Made by a program: the position numbers and the translations under genes | Shown here: piece after piece, positions 25,057 through 32,147 of the stretch | Position numbering within the stretch: the first letter of the stretch is position 1 | How the letters are laid out: each line of letters begins with the position of its first letter | Notes under the pieces: generated by a model | The model's input: the letters and a program-made list of their open reading frames with translations, nothing else | What the model was told of the DNA's origin: nothing | Databases searched by the model: none | NCBI GenBank assembly: GCA_052168355.1 | Contig: JBQLZQ010000044.1 | Span: forward strand, 1-32,147 | From: JBQLZQ01 sp052168355 | Lineage (GTDB): Bacteria; Pseudomonadota; Alphaproteobacteria; DSM-16000; Inquilinaceae | Direction: 5' to 3' | Length of the DNA: 32,147 nucleotides

Positions 25057-25673
25057 GTGAAGCCATCTTCGGACTGTTCGGCGTATTTATCGGCGCTCTA
25101 ATTACTTGGGCTAGGGAGTCGTGGTCCGAAAGAAAATCCTTGGATCGACAAGCCCGATATCTTGCAATTCGGGTTGTCTGCATTCTTGATGAGTACATCG
25201 TAAAGTGTTTCGAGGTCGTCCAAGATGATGGCTTAGCTCAAGGACAACGTAATTCTGAAGGATATCTCGAACCTCAATTCTCACTACCAGATTTTCCCAC
25301 ATTTCCCGAAGATGTTGATTGGAAAAGTATTAATCATGATCTGATGTATAGGGTTTTAGCTCTACCGAGCGATGCGGCAGATGCGAATCGCAAAATTCAA
25401 TTTGCTTTGAATGTTGCCGCTTATCCTCCAGATTATGAAGAGTTCTTCGAAGCACGCCAGCTAGAATATGCCTGTCTCGGGTTAACTGCTTTAGAAATCA
25501 ATCAAACGCTTCGCGTTACATATGGAATACCTGATCGAAAACTTGGCGATTGGGACCCCGTTGGCAAGTTTGAGGAAAGGAAAAGATCCATCGAGCAAAC
25601 TCAAACTGACCGACAAAAGGCCAACGCGGCGCTTTTCGAATCGATCGGCACCGATAGCAAAGGGAAAACCTGA
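25053..25673 (+). CDS. Unrecognised membrane-anchored protein inside the hsd operon (orfX)
   Basis: 206 residues; no family with known function recognised. One hydrophobic helix stands at the N-terminus (AIFGLFGVFIGALITWA, about residues 4-20), followed by a charged, mostly helical cytoplasmic-looking body. That body contains ARYLAIRVVCILDEYIVKCF, FPEDVDWKSINHDLMYRVL and PPDYEEFFEARQLEYACLGL. The C-terminal 40 residues are very polar. I recall similar uncharacterised proteins scattered in bacterial genomes, but no role. The start overlaps the hsdS stop by four bases, and the stop overlaps the hsdR start by one, so it is translated as part of the restriction operon. GC is only about 40-48% in the lines I counted, unlike the adjoining hsdR. 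It may be an accessory defence factor or a passenger gene that slipped into the operon. Confidence 0.85.
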   Translation: MSEAIFGLFGVFIGALITWARESWSERKSLDRQARYLAIRVVCILDEYIVKCFEVVQDDGLAQGQRNSEGYLEPQFSLPDFPTFPEDVDWKSINHDLMYRVLALPSDAADANRKIQFALNVAAYPPDYEEFFEARQLEYACLGLTALEINQTLRVTYGIPDRKLGDWDPVGKFEERKRSIEQTQTDRQKANAALFESIGTDSKGKT

Positions 25674-28600
25674 TGGTTTTCCTCTCCGAGGCCGATGTTG
25701 AAGCGCTGGTCCTCGATCAGCTCGGCCGCCTTGGCTATGCCACTTCATCCGACGCAGACATCGGCCCGGACGGAAAGGCGCCGGAACGCGAAGCCTATGC
25801 CGATGTGGTGCTCGCCAAGCGCCTTGTCGCGGCCATCGAGCGCTTGAACCCGACGATCCCGGCCGAAGCGCGGAGCGATGCGTTGCGCAAGGTCCTGGCG
25901 ACCGAAAGGCCGTCGCTGATCGAGGAGAACCGCCGCCTGCACAGGCTGATGATCGAAGGCGTCGATGTCGAATTCTACACCGAGGACGGCACCATCCGGG
26001 GCGACAAGGTTCGCCTGATTGACTTCGACGATGTGGAGTCGAACGATTGGCTGGTGACCGGGCAGTTCACGGTCGTCACCGGCACACACAATCGGCGGCC
26101 CGATATCGTGGTGTTCGTCAACGGGCTGCCGCTGGGGGTGATCGAGCTCAAGGCGCCCGGCGGCGAGACCGCCACGCTTAGCGGCGCATACAACCAGCTT
26201 CAGACCTACAAGGACCAGATTCCGTCGCTGTTCCGCACCAATGCGGTCCTTGTTACCTCGGACGGGTTGGCCGCGCGGGTTGGCTCGCTGACTGCCGACC
26301 GGGAGCGGTTCATGCCCTGGCGGACCGCCGATGGCACCGTGATCGCGGAGAAGGGGCAACCCGAACTCACCACCCTGATCGAAGGCGTCCTCGACCGGCG
26401 GCACCTGCTCGACCTGGTGCGGGACTTCACCGTCTTCGGCGAGACCGGAGGCGGGCTGACAAAAATCATCGCGGGGTATCATCAGTTCCACGCGGTCACG
26501 AAGGCGGTCGAGTCCACCGTCCGCGCGCTCGCGATCAACCGCGCCGCGCCGCCGCCGGGCCTGCGGGAGGACCCGGCAACCTTCGGCCTGCCCGATGTCC
26601 GGAACCATCCAAGGGGCGACAAGCGTATCGGCGTCATCTGGCATACGCAGGGCTCCGGCAAGAGCCTTCTGATGGCGTTCTATGCCGGCCAGCTCGTTCG
26701 GCATCCCGAGCTCGAAAACCCGACGATCGTCGTCCTCACCGATCGCAACGATCTGGACGATCAACTCTTCGGCACGTTTTCGATGTGCCGCGACCTGATC
26801 CGCCAGACACCGATCCAGGCCGACAGCCGCGACGATCTCCAAGCCGCGCTCAGCCGAGCTTCGGGTGGGGTGATCTTCACGACCATCCAGAAATTCTGGC
26901 CCGCCGACGGCGGAGCGATCTATCCGATGCTGTCGGACCGGCGGAACATCGTCGTGATCGCCGACGAGGCGCATCGCAGCCAATATGGGCTGGAGGCGCG
27001 GATCGAGCGGAAGACCGGCAAGATCGCCTATGGGTTCGCGAAGTATCTGCGCGACGCGTTGCCCAACGCGTCCTTTATCGGCTTTACCGGTACGCCCATC
27101 GAGAAGGATGACGTGAACACGCCGGCGATGTTCGGCGACTATATCGATATCTACGACATCAGCCGGGCCGTCGAGGACGGGGCGACGGTCCCCATCTATT
27201 ACGAAAGTCGCCTCGCCCGGATCGAACTGCCGGAGGACGAGAAACCCAGGATCGACGCCGAGATCGAGGACCTGACCGAAGACGAGGCGATCACCGCCCA
27301 GGAACAGATCAAACAGAAATGGGCCACGGTGGAGGCCCTGGTCGGATCGAAGAAGCGCCTGGAAATGATCGCGGCCGATCTGGTGCGGCATTTCGAGGAT
27401 CGCATCGCCGCCTTGGACGGCAAGGCCATGGTGGTGTGCATGAGCCGGCGCATCTGCGTTGGGCTCTACCAGCACATCGTCGCCCTGCGCCCGGATTGGC
27501 ACAGCGACGACGACGCAGCCGGACGGATCAAGGTGGTGATGACGGGGTCAGCCTCCGATCCGCTGGCATGGCAACCCCACATCGGCACCAAGGGCCGGCG
27601 GGATCTTCTCGCCAAGCGGGCCAAGGACCCGAACGACCAGCTCCAGCTTGTGATCGTGCGCGATATGTGGCTGACCGGCTTCGACGCCCCGTCGATGCAC
27701 ACGATGTACATCGACAAGCCGATGAAGGGCCACGGGCTGATGCAGGCCATTGCCCGCGTCAACCGCGTGTTCCGCGACAAGCCGGCCGGTCTGGTCGTCG
27801 ATTACATCGGGGTGGCGCAGAACCTCAAGAACGCTCTGGGCCAGTATTCCGGCGCGGATCAGCGCCAGACCGGGATCGAGGAAGACGTAGCGGTCAAAGC
27901 GCTGTGCGAGAAATTCGAAATCGTGAAGGCCATGTATCACGGGTTCGACTATGCCCGCGGTCTGGCCGGGACCCCGCGCCAGCGGCTGGTCGTGCTGGCC
28001 GAGGCGGTCGAATGGATTCTCGGCAAGCAGCACGAGGCGGCGGCCAGGGAAACCGATGACGAGGAAAAGCGGCGGCAGCACCGGCGCTACCAGGACGCGG
28101 TGCTCGCCTTGTCGAAGGCATTCGCCTTGGCGGCGGCCAGCGACACGGCGCGCGACATCCGCGATGAGGTCGGGTTCTTCCAAACGGTGCGGGCCGCGCT
28201 CGTCAAGTCCGCCGACCGCGCCGGTCGGGCTTCGGCCGATCGCGAGTTAGCCATCCAGCAGATTCTGGATCGGGCGGTGGTTTCCACTGAGATCGTCGAT
28301 ATCCTCGCCGCCGCGGGGATAACGACGCCGGATATCTCCATCCTCTCCGACGAGTTCCTGGCCGAGGTACAGCAGCTCGAAAAGAAGAACCTGGCCCTGG
28401 AGGCGCTGCGCAAGCTTCTGAACGACCAAATCCGGTCCCGCAGCAAGACCAACATCGTCGAGACCAAACGGTTCTCGGAGCGTTTGGAAGCGGCCATCGC
28501 CAAGTATCATGCGAACGCCATCAGCACGGTCGAGGTGCTGCAAGCGTTGATCGACCTGGCCAAGGATGTCCGAGCGGCGCACCGGCGTGGCGAGGAAGAG

Positions 28601-28888
28601 GGGCTGTCGCAGGACGAGATCGCTTTTTACGACGCGCTCGCGGAAAGCGAGAGCGCGGTGGAGCTGATGGGGAACGACTCCCTGAAAGTCATCGCCCATG
28701 AGCTGATGGTCAGCCTCAAGGGCAGTGTTACGGTCGACTGGTCTCACCGGGAAAGCGCGCGGGCCCGCATGCGCGTTCTGGTCAAGCGCATTCTGCGCCG
28801 GCACGGATATCCGCCGGATCTCGAAGACGCCGCCGTCCAGACGGTGTTGCGGCAGGCCGAGGCGCTCTCCAGCGCCTGGGCGATATAG
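25673..28888 (+). CDS. hsdR: Type I restriction endonuclease (R subunit)
   Basis: 1071 residues. Domains in order: an N-terminal PD-(D/E)xK nuclease (RPDIVVFVNG, then VIELKAPGG, residues about 141-162); two RecA-like motor domains with Walker A HTQGSGKS (from residue 324), DEAH box (431-434) and motif III GFTGTP; and a C-terminal helical region that contacts the M-S core (about 830-1071). It translocates unmodified DNA using ATP and cuts at a distance. Length and motifs are complete, so the protein should be active. It is the last gene of the operon, its ATG overlapping the orfX stop by one base. The ATP-grasp-like gene starts 40 bases later. Confidence 0.95.
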   Translation: MVFLSEADVEALVLDQLGRLGYATSSDADIGPDGKAPEREAYADVVLAKRLVAAIERLNPTIPAEARSDALRKVLATERPSLIEENRRLHRLMIEGVDVEFYTEDGTIRGDKVRLIDFDDVESNDWLVTGQFTVVTGTHNRRPDIVVFVNGLPLGVIELKAPGGETATLSGAYNQLQTYKDQIPSLFRTNAVLVTSDGLAARVGSLTADRERFMPWRTADGTVIAEKGQPELTTLIEGVLDRRHLLDLVRDFTVFGETGGGLTKIIAGYHQFHAVTKAVESTVRALAINRAAPPPGLREDPATFGLPDVRNHPRGDKRIGVIWHTQGSGKSLLMAFYAGQLVRHPELENPTIVVLTDRNDLDDQLFGTFSMCRDLIRQTPIQADSRDDLQAALSRASGGVIFTTIQKFWPADGGAIYPMLSDRRNIVVIADEAHRSQYGLEARIERKTGKIAYGFAKYLRDALPNASFIGFTGTPIEKDDVNTPAMFGDYIDIYDISRAVEDGATVPIYYESRLARIELPEDEKPRIDAEIEDLTEDEAITAQEQIKQKWATVEALVGSKKRLEMIAADLVRHFEDRIAALDGKAMVVCMSRRICVGLYQHIVALRPDWHSDDDAAGRIKVVMTGSASDPLAWQPHIGTKGRRDLLAKRAKDPNDQLQLVIVRDMWLTGFDAPSMHTMYIDKPMKGHGLMQAIARVNRVFRDKPAGLVVDYIGVAQNLKNALGQYSGADQRQTGIEEDVAVKALCEKFEIVKAMYHGFDYARGLAGTPRQRLVVLAEAVEWILGKQHEAAARETDDEEKRRQHRRYQDAVLALSKAFALAAASDTARDIRDEVGFFQTVRAALVKSADRAGRASADRELAIQQILDRAVVSTEIVDILAAAGITTPDISILSDEFLAEVQQLEKKNLALEALRKLLNDQIRSRSKTNIVETKRFSERLEAAIAKYHANAISTVEVLQALIDLAKDVRAAHRRGEEEGLSQDEIAFYDALAESESAVELMGNDSLKVIAHELMVSLKGSVTVDWSHRESARARMRVLVKRILRRHGYPPDLEDAAVQTVLRQAEALSSAWAI

Positions 28889-28928
28889 TCGCAGCGATAC
28901 CCGAAAACCCACAAAGGACCCCCACCCC

Positions 28929-29885
28929 ATGCCGATCCTGGAGCGCGATCCCTGGCGGATGCAGTATTTCGAGAACGTGGCCTGTCCCGAGGGGCTGATC
29001 GTGCCGACCGAGGACGGCGACGCCTACGAACTCTTCCCCAAGCACCGCTGGGTCTACAACAAGCTGGCGGTCTGCGAGAGCCAGCAGGGCATGGTGCACG
29101 GGCTGCATGGCATGGACCCGCCGGCGTTCCCGGTGTTCTCCAAGCCGGTCTACAACATGCGCGGCATGGGCGCGGGCAGCCGGGTCATCCGCACGGAGAA
29201 GGAGTACAAGCTGCTCCAGCAGGCCGGGCACATGTGGATGCCGCTCTTGGAGGGCGAGCATGTCAGCAGCGATATCGCGGTCGTCGACGGCGAGCCGAAA
29301 TGGTGGCGCCACGTCATCGGCAGGGCGCTGGAGGGGGGCATGTTCGACTGGTGGACGGTGCTGGCCGAACGGCGGCCGGAGATCGAGGACTACGCCACGG
29401 AGTGGCTGCGCAGGACCATGAAGGGCTATACCGGCATGGTCAACATCGAGACCATCGGCGCCCGCATCATCGAGGCGCATCTGCGCTTCTCCGATCAATG
29501 GCCGGACCTGTACGGCGCGGGCTGGCTCGACGCGCTGGTGCGCCTCTACGCCGAGGGGGTGTGGGAGTTCGCCGACGCCGACCGGCGCGACGGCTACAGC
29601 GTGGTGCTGTTCGGCGCCCACGGCATCCAGTACAGCCACCCCGATCCCGACCTGGTGGCCGAACTCCGCGCCCGGCCCGGCGTCACCTCCGTCCAGATCA
29701 CCTTCCACGCCGACAAGCCGCCCAAGGCCCATTCCATGCCGCCCGGCGGCTTCCGCCTGGCCATCGTCAACTGCCACGATCTGGAAACGGGAATGGCGGC
29801 GCGCGAACGGCTGGCCCTGTCCTTCTGGTCGGCGCAGAAAGTGCTGCGCCGGCGCCGCAACAGCGCTCCGGAAACCGCATCGTGA
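28929..29885 (+). CDS. ATP-grasp-like protein of unknown substrate
   Basis: 318 residues from the ATG at 28929, which follows AAAGGA at 28913-28918. I recognise no named family, but the pattern is that of an ATP-grasp ligase. The match includes a lysine in FSKPVYNMRGMG (K72), a hinge-like strand WMPLLEGEHVSSDIAVVDGE (103-122, compare the EGxEYSVD segment of carboxylate-amine ligases), and metal-site-like GMVNIETIGARIIEAHLRF (169-187, compare EINPR). ATP-grasp enzymes join a carboxylate to an amine or thiol through an acyl phosphate. Substrates are unknown here. The C-terminal 80 residues (SVVLFGAHGIQYSHPDPDL onward) may be a separate small domain. The stop overlaps the GTG of the hydrolase gene by four bases, so the two proteins are made together. 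The fold assignment is inference. Confidence 0.75.
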   Translation: MPILERDPWRMQYFENVACPEGLIVPTEDGDAYELFPKHRWVYNKLAVCESQQGMVHGLHGMDPPAFPVFSKPVYNMRGMGAGSRVIRTEKEYKLLQQAGHMWMPLLEGEHVSSDIAVVDGEPKWWRHVIGRALEGGMFDWWTVLAERRPEIEDYATEWLRRTMKGYTGMVNIETIGARIIEAHLRFSDQWPDLYGAGWLDALVRLYAEGVWEFADADRRDGYSVVLFGAHGIQYSHPDPDLVAELRARPGVTSVQITFHADKPPKAHSMPPGGFRLAIVNCHDLETGMAARERLALSFWSAQKVLRRRRNSAPETAS

Positions 29886-31942
29886 CCAAAGCGGCCAGCG
29901 GGGCGGGCGGTTCGCCCCACGGCGCGGACGACATCATCGAAATCGAGAATGTCTGGATCCCGATGCCGGACGGCTGCCGCATCGCCGCGCGGATGTGGCT
30001 GCCGCGCGAGTCCGAGCGCACGCCGGTGCCGGCCATCCTGGAATACATCCCCTACCGCAAGCGCGACTTCATGCGCGCCCGGGACGAACCGATCCACCGC
30101 TACTTCGCCAGCCACGGCCACGCCGCCGTGCGCGTCGACGTGCGCGGCTCGGGCGATTCCGACGGCGTGCTGACCGACGAATACTCCGCCCAGGAACTGG
30201 AGGACGCGGTCGCCATCATCGCCTGGCTGGCGGACCAGCCCTGGTGTTCGGGGTCGGTGGGCATGATGGGCATCTCGTGGGGCGGGTTCAACTCGCTGCA
30301 GGTGGCGGCGCTGCGGCCGCCGGCGCTCAAGGCGGTGATCACGCTGTGCTCCACCGACGACCGCTACGCCGACGACGCCCACTATATGGGCGGCTGCCTG
30401 CTCAACGAGAACATGCAGTGGGGCGCCATCCTGATGACCTATTGCGCCTATCCGCCCGACCCGGCCATCGTCGGCGACCGGTGGCGGGCGATGTGGCGCC
30501 AGCGGCTCGATGCCCTGGTGCCGTTCCCGGCGGTGTGGATGGAGCATCAGTGGCGCGACGCCTTCTGGCGGCACGGCTCGGTGTGCGAGGATTACGCCGC
30601 CATCCAGTGTCCCGTCTACGCCATCGGCGGCTGGGCCGATGGCTATTCCAACGCCGTGCCGCGCCTGCTGGCCGGGCTCGAGTGTCCCAAGAAAGGACTG
30701 GTCGGCCCATGGGCCCATGTCTTTCCCCATGACGGCGTGCCGGGACCCGAGATCGGCTTTCTGCAGGAGGCGGTGCGCTGGTGGGACCAGTGGTTGCGCG
30801 GCGTCGATACCGGCATCATGGACGAGCCGGAATACCGCGTGTGGATGCAGGACAGCGTTCCGCCCCGGCCCCAGTACGAGGTGCGGCCGGGGCGCTGGGT
30901 GGCCGAACCGTCCTGGCCGTCGCCGGCGATCCAAAACCGGGCCTGGCACCTTCATCTCGGCCGTCTCGATGACAGCGGTCCGGGCAAACCGACCACGCTG
31001 TCCCTGACCTCGCCGCAGACCACGGGGATGAACGCTGGCGAATGGTGCGCGTTCGGCGCCGACGGCGAAATGCCGCTGGACCAGCGGCCCGACGACGGGC
31101 GGTCGCTGGTCTTCGACACCGCGCCCCTGGATGAGCCGCTGGAACTGATGGGCGCGCCGGTGCTGGAGGTCGATGTCGCGGCCGACCGGCCGGTGGCGAT
31201 GATCGCCGTCCGGCTCAACGACGTGGCCGAGGACGGCGCCTCGACCCAGATCAGCTACGGCCTGCTCAACCTGACCCACCGCGACGGTCATGCCCAACCC
31301 GAACCGCTGGAACCGGGGCGGTTCTATCGGGTGCGGGTCCAGCTCAACGACCTGGCCCAACATATTCCGGCCGGCCATCGCATCCGCCTGGCGGTGTCCA
31401 CCAGCTATTGGCCGATCGCCTGGCCGTCGCCCGAACCCGTGCTGCTGTCGCTCAAGACCGGGACCGCGACCCTGACCCTGCCGGTGCGCCCGCCCCGGCC
31501 GGAGGATGCCGATCTGCGGCCGTTCGAACCGCCGGAGGCGGCTCCCGGCGTGCGCCACAAGACGCTGACCCACATGCCGATGCGCCGCACCATCGAGGTC
31601 GATCTGGCGGCCAACGCCACCGTTTACACACTCCACGGCGACGGCGGCGAATTCGGCGGCGCCTCCCTGGCGCGGCTCGAACCGATCGGCATGGACCTCG
31701 GTTACACCCTGCTCAAACGCTACCGCATCGTCGAGACCGACCCCTTGTCCGCGTCGACCGAACTGGTCCAGACCATGTCGATGCGGCGGGGCGACGAATT
31801 CGCCGTCCGGATCGAAAGCCGGGCGCGGATGACGGCGTCCGTCGACGCGTTCAATTTCACCGCCGAACTCAGGGCCATGGACGGCGACACGGTGTTCGCC
31901 ACCCGCGAATGGACCCTGGCCGTGCCGCGCGTCCTGGTTTGA
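29882..31942 (+). CDS. CocE/NonD family serine hydrolase (X-Pro dipeptidyl-peptidase-like)
   Basis: 686 residues from a GTG at 29882. The alpha/beta-hydrolase domain has nucleophile S132 in GISWGG, likely acid D253 in GGWADGYSN and likely histidine H279 in GPWAH, the CocE arrangement. The oxyanion tyrosine fits EYIPYRKRD. From about residue 335 a beta-rich jelly-roll domain follows (PVLEVDVAADRPVAMIAVRL, then FYRVRVQLNDLAQHIPAGHRIRLAVS), as in cocaine esterase and PepX. The final 140 residues extend this. Family members cleave esters or amides, including acyl-proline and beta-lactam-related bonds. No signal peptide is present, so it acts in the cytoplasm. The coupling to an ATP-grasp-like gene suggests both act on the same amide or ester. 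The substrate is unknown. Confidence 0.9.
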   Translation: MTKAASGAGGSPHGADDIIEIENVWIPMPDGCRIAARMWLPRESERTPVPAILEYIPYRKRDFMRARDEPIHRYFASHGHAAVRVDVRGSGDSDGVLTDEYSAQELEDAVAIIAWLADQPWCSGSVGMMGISWGGFNSLQVAALRPPALKAVITLCSTDDRYADDAHYMGGCLLNENMQWGAILMTYCAYPPDPAIVGDRWRAMWRQRLDALVPFPAVWMEHQWRDAFWRHGSVCEDYAAIQCPVYAIGGWADGYSNAVPRLLAGLECPKKGLVGPWAHVFPHDGVPGPEIGFLQEAVRWWDQWLRGVDTGIMDEPEYRVWMQDSVPPRPQYEVRPGRWVAEPSWPSPAIQNRAWHLHLGRLDDSGPGKPTTLSLTSPQTTGMNAGEWCAFGADGEMPLDQRPDDGRSLVFDTAPLDEPLELMGAPVLEVDVAADRPVAMIAVRLNDVAEDGASTQISYGLLNLTHRDGHAQPEPLEPGRFYRVRVQLNDLAQHIPAGHRIRLAVSTSYWPIAWPSPEPVLLSLKTGTATLTLPVRPPRPEDADLRPFEPPEAAPGVRHKTLTHMPMRRTIEVDLAANATVYTLHGDGGEFGGASLARLEPIGMDLGYTLLKRYRIVETDPLSASTELVQTMSMRRGDEFAVRIESRARMTASVDAFNFTAELRAMDGDTVFATREWTLAVPRVLV

Positions 31943-32029
31943 GGGGCCGATGCCTGGGGCCGCCCCGCCGAAACACTCTCGGAGCGCCAATAACGCCGCA
32001 CGTCAGCCAATGGCGCCGATGTGCAAAGA

Positions 32030-32049
32030 CCCCGGCTCGGGGGCCGGGG
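32030..32049. terminator. GC-rich hairpin downstream of the hydrolase gene
   Basis: CCCCGGC (32030-32036) pairs perfectly with GCCGGGG (32043-32049) around a six-base loop. A second short hairpin, GGGCG-TCTC-CGCCC, lies at 32068-32081. Neither is followed by a long T-tract. As the first strong stems after the coupled gene pair they may end its transcript. Confidence 0.4.
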
Positions 32050-32101
32050 ATCATACCTCTTTCCGAAGGGCGTCTCCGCCCGAAAGCCCTCTCCGCGAGC
32101 C

Positions 32102-32116
32102 CCGGACTTGATCCGG
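32102..32116. repeat. Palindromic element, REP-like
   Basis: CCGGA-CTTGA-TCCGG is a perfect dyad with a five-base spacer, inside GCCCCGGACTTGATCCGGC. I recall this type of short element being repeated between genes in many alphaproteobacterial genomes. Only one copy is in the window. The remaining bases to 32147 show no gene. Confidence 0.45.
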
Positions 32117-32147
32117 CAACTGTGTTGATGGTGTTCAGTAGGCGAAA

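Noticed and set aside
24121..25672. Lower-GC stretch considered as a prophage or insertion-sequence remnant
   Set aside because: No transposase, integrase, terminal repeats or target duplication; the reading frames are intact and match HsdS domains and orfX.
29594..31990. 798-residue minus-strand frame over the hydrolase gene
   Set aside because: Antisense shadow rich in H, Q, R and G; the plus strand has a catalytic triad and a good start overlap.

Overview
The window reads as a stretch of chromosome from a high-GC (clearly above 60% by eye) Gram-negative alphaproteobacterium, possibly of the Rhodospirillales type. Support for this is the histone-deacetylase-like gene - xseB - ispA order, the SqrR/BigR-like regulator, the RND pump, and a palindromic CCGGA-N5-TCCGG element near the right end. 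The placement is inferred from gene content only. No tRNA, rRNA, CRISPR array, transposase or integrase was seen, and no gap between genes exceeds 300 bases.

Left part (1-7943). A DUF423 membrane protein is followed by a divergent pair: a SqrR/BigR-like persulfide-sensing repressor and a TusA-like sulfur carrier. Next come an RND efflux transporter and its membrane-fusion protein (minus strand, no outer-membrane channel beside them). Then follows a plus-strand run of a histone-deacetylase-superfamily amidohydrolase, xseB and a farnesyl-diphosphate-synthase-like gene.

Middle part (7980-18317). A compact minus-strand operon encodes a complete CUT1-type sugar ABC importer (binding protein, two permeases, MalK/UgpC-like ATPase). 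Its last gene is a cytoplasmic sulfatase whose start overlaps the ATPase stop. A divergent LysR regulator sits upstream, with a cluster of TTAGTT-like half-sites between them. The simplest reading is import of a sulfated (or phospho-/phosphono-ester) small molecule and its hydrolysis inside the cell. A zinc alcohol dehydrogenase, a short-chain dehydrogenase with a C-terminal membrane anchor, and a PAPS-type sulfotransferase follow.

Right part (18349-32147). A CPA2 cation/proton antiporter with an RCK domain and a 14-TM MFS exporter lie on the minus strand. A type I restriction-modification operon then runs on the plus strand as hsdM-hsdS-orfX-hsdR with every junction overlapping. orfX (25053-25673) is an unrecognised AT-rich gene for a membrane-anchored protein locked between specificity and restriction subunits. 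Immediately downstream, a translationally coupled pair encodes an ATP-grasp-like protein and a CocE/NonD-type serine hydrolase. The last 200 bases hold hairpins and a palindromic repeat.

The best candidates for undescribed biology are orfX in the restriction operon, the ATP-grasp-like/hydrolase pair, and the sulfatase-ABC operon with its operator array.
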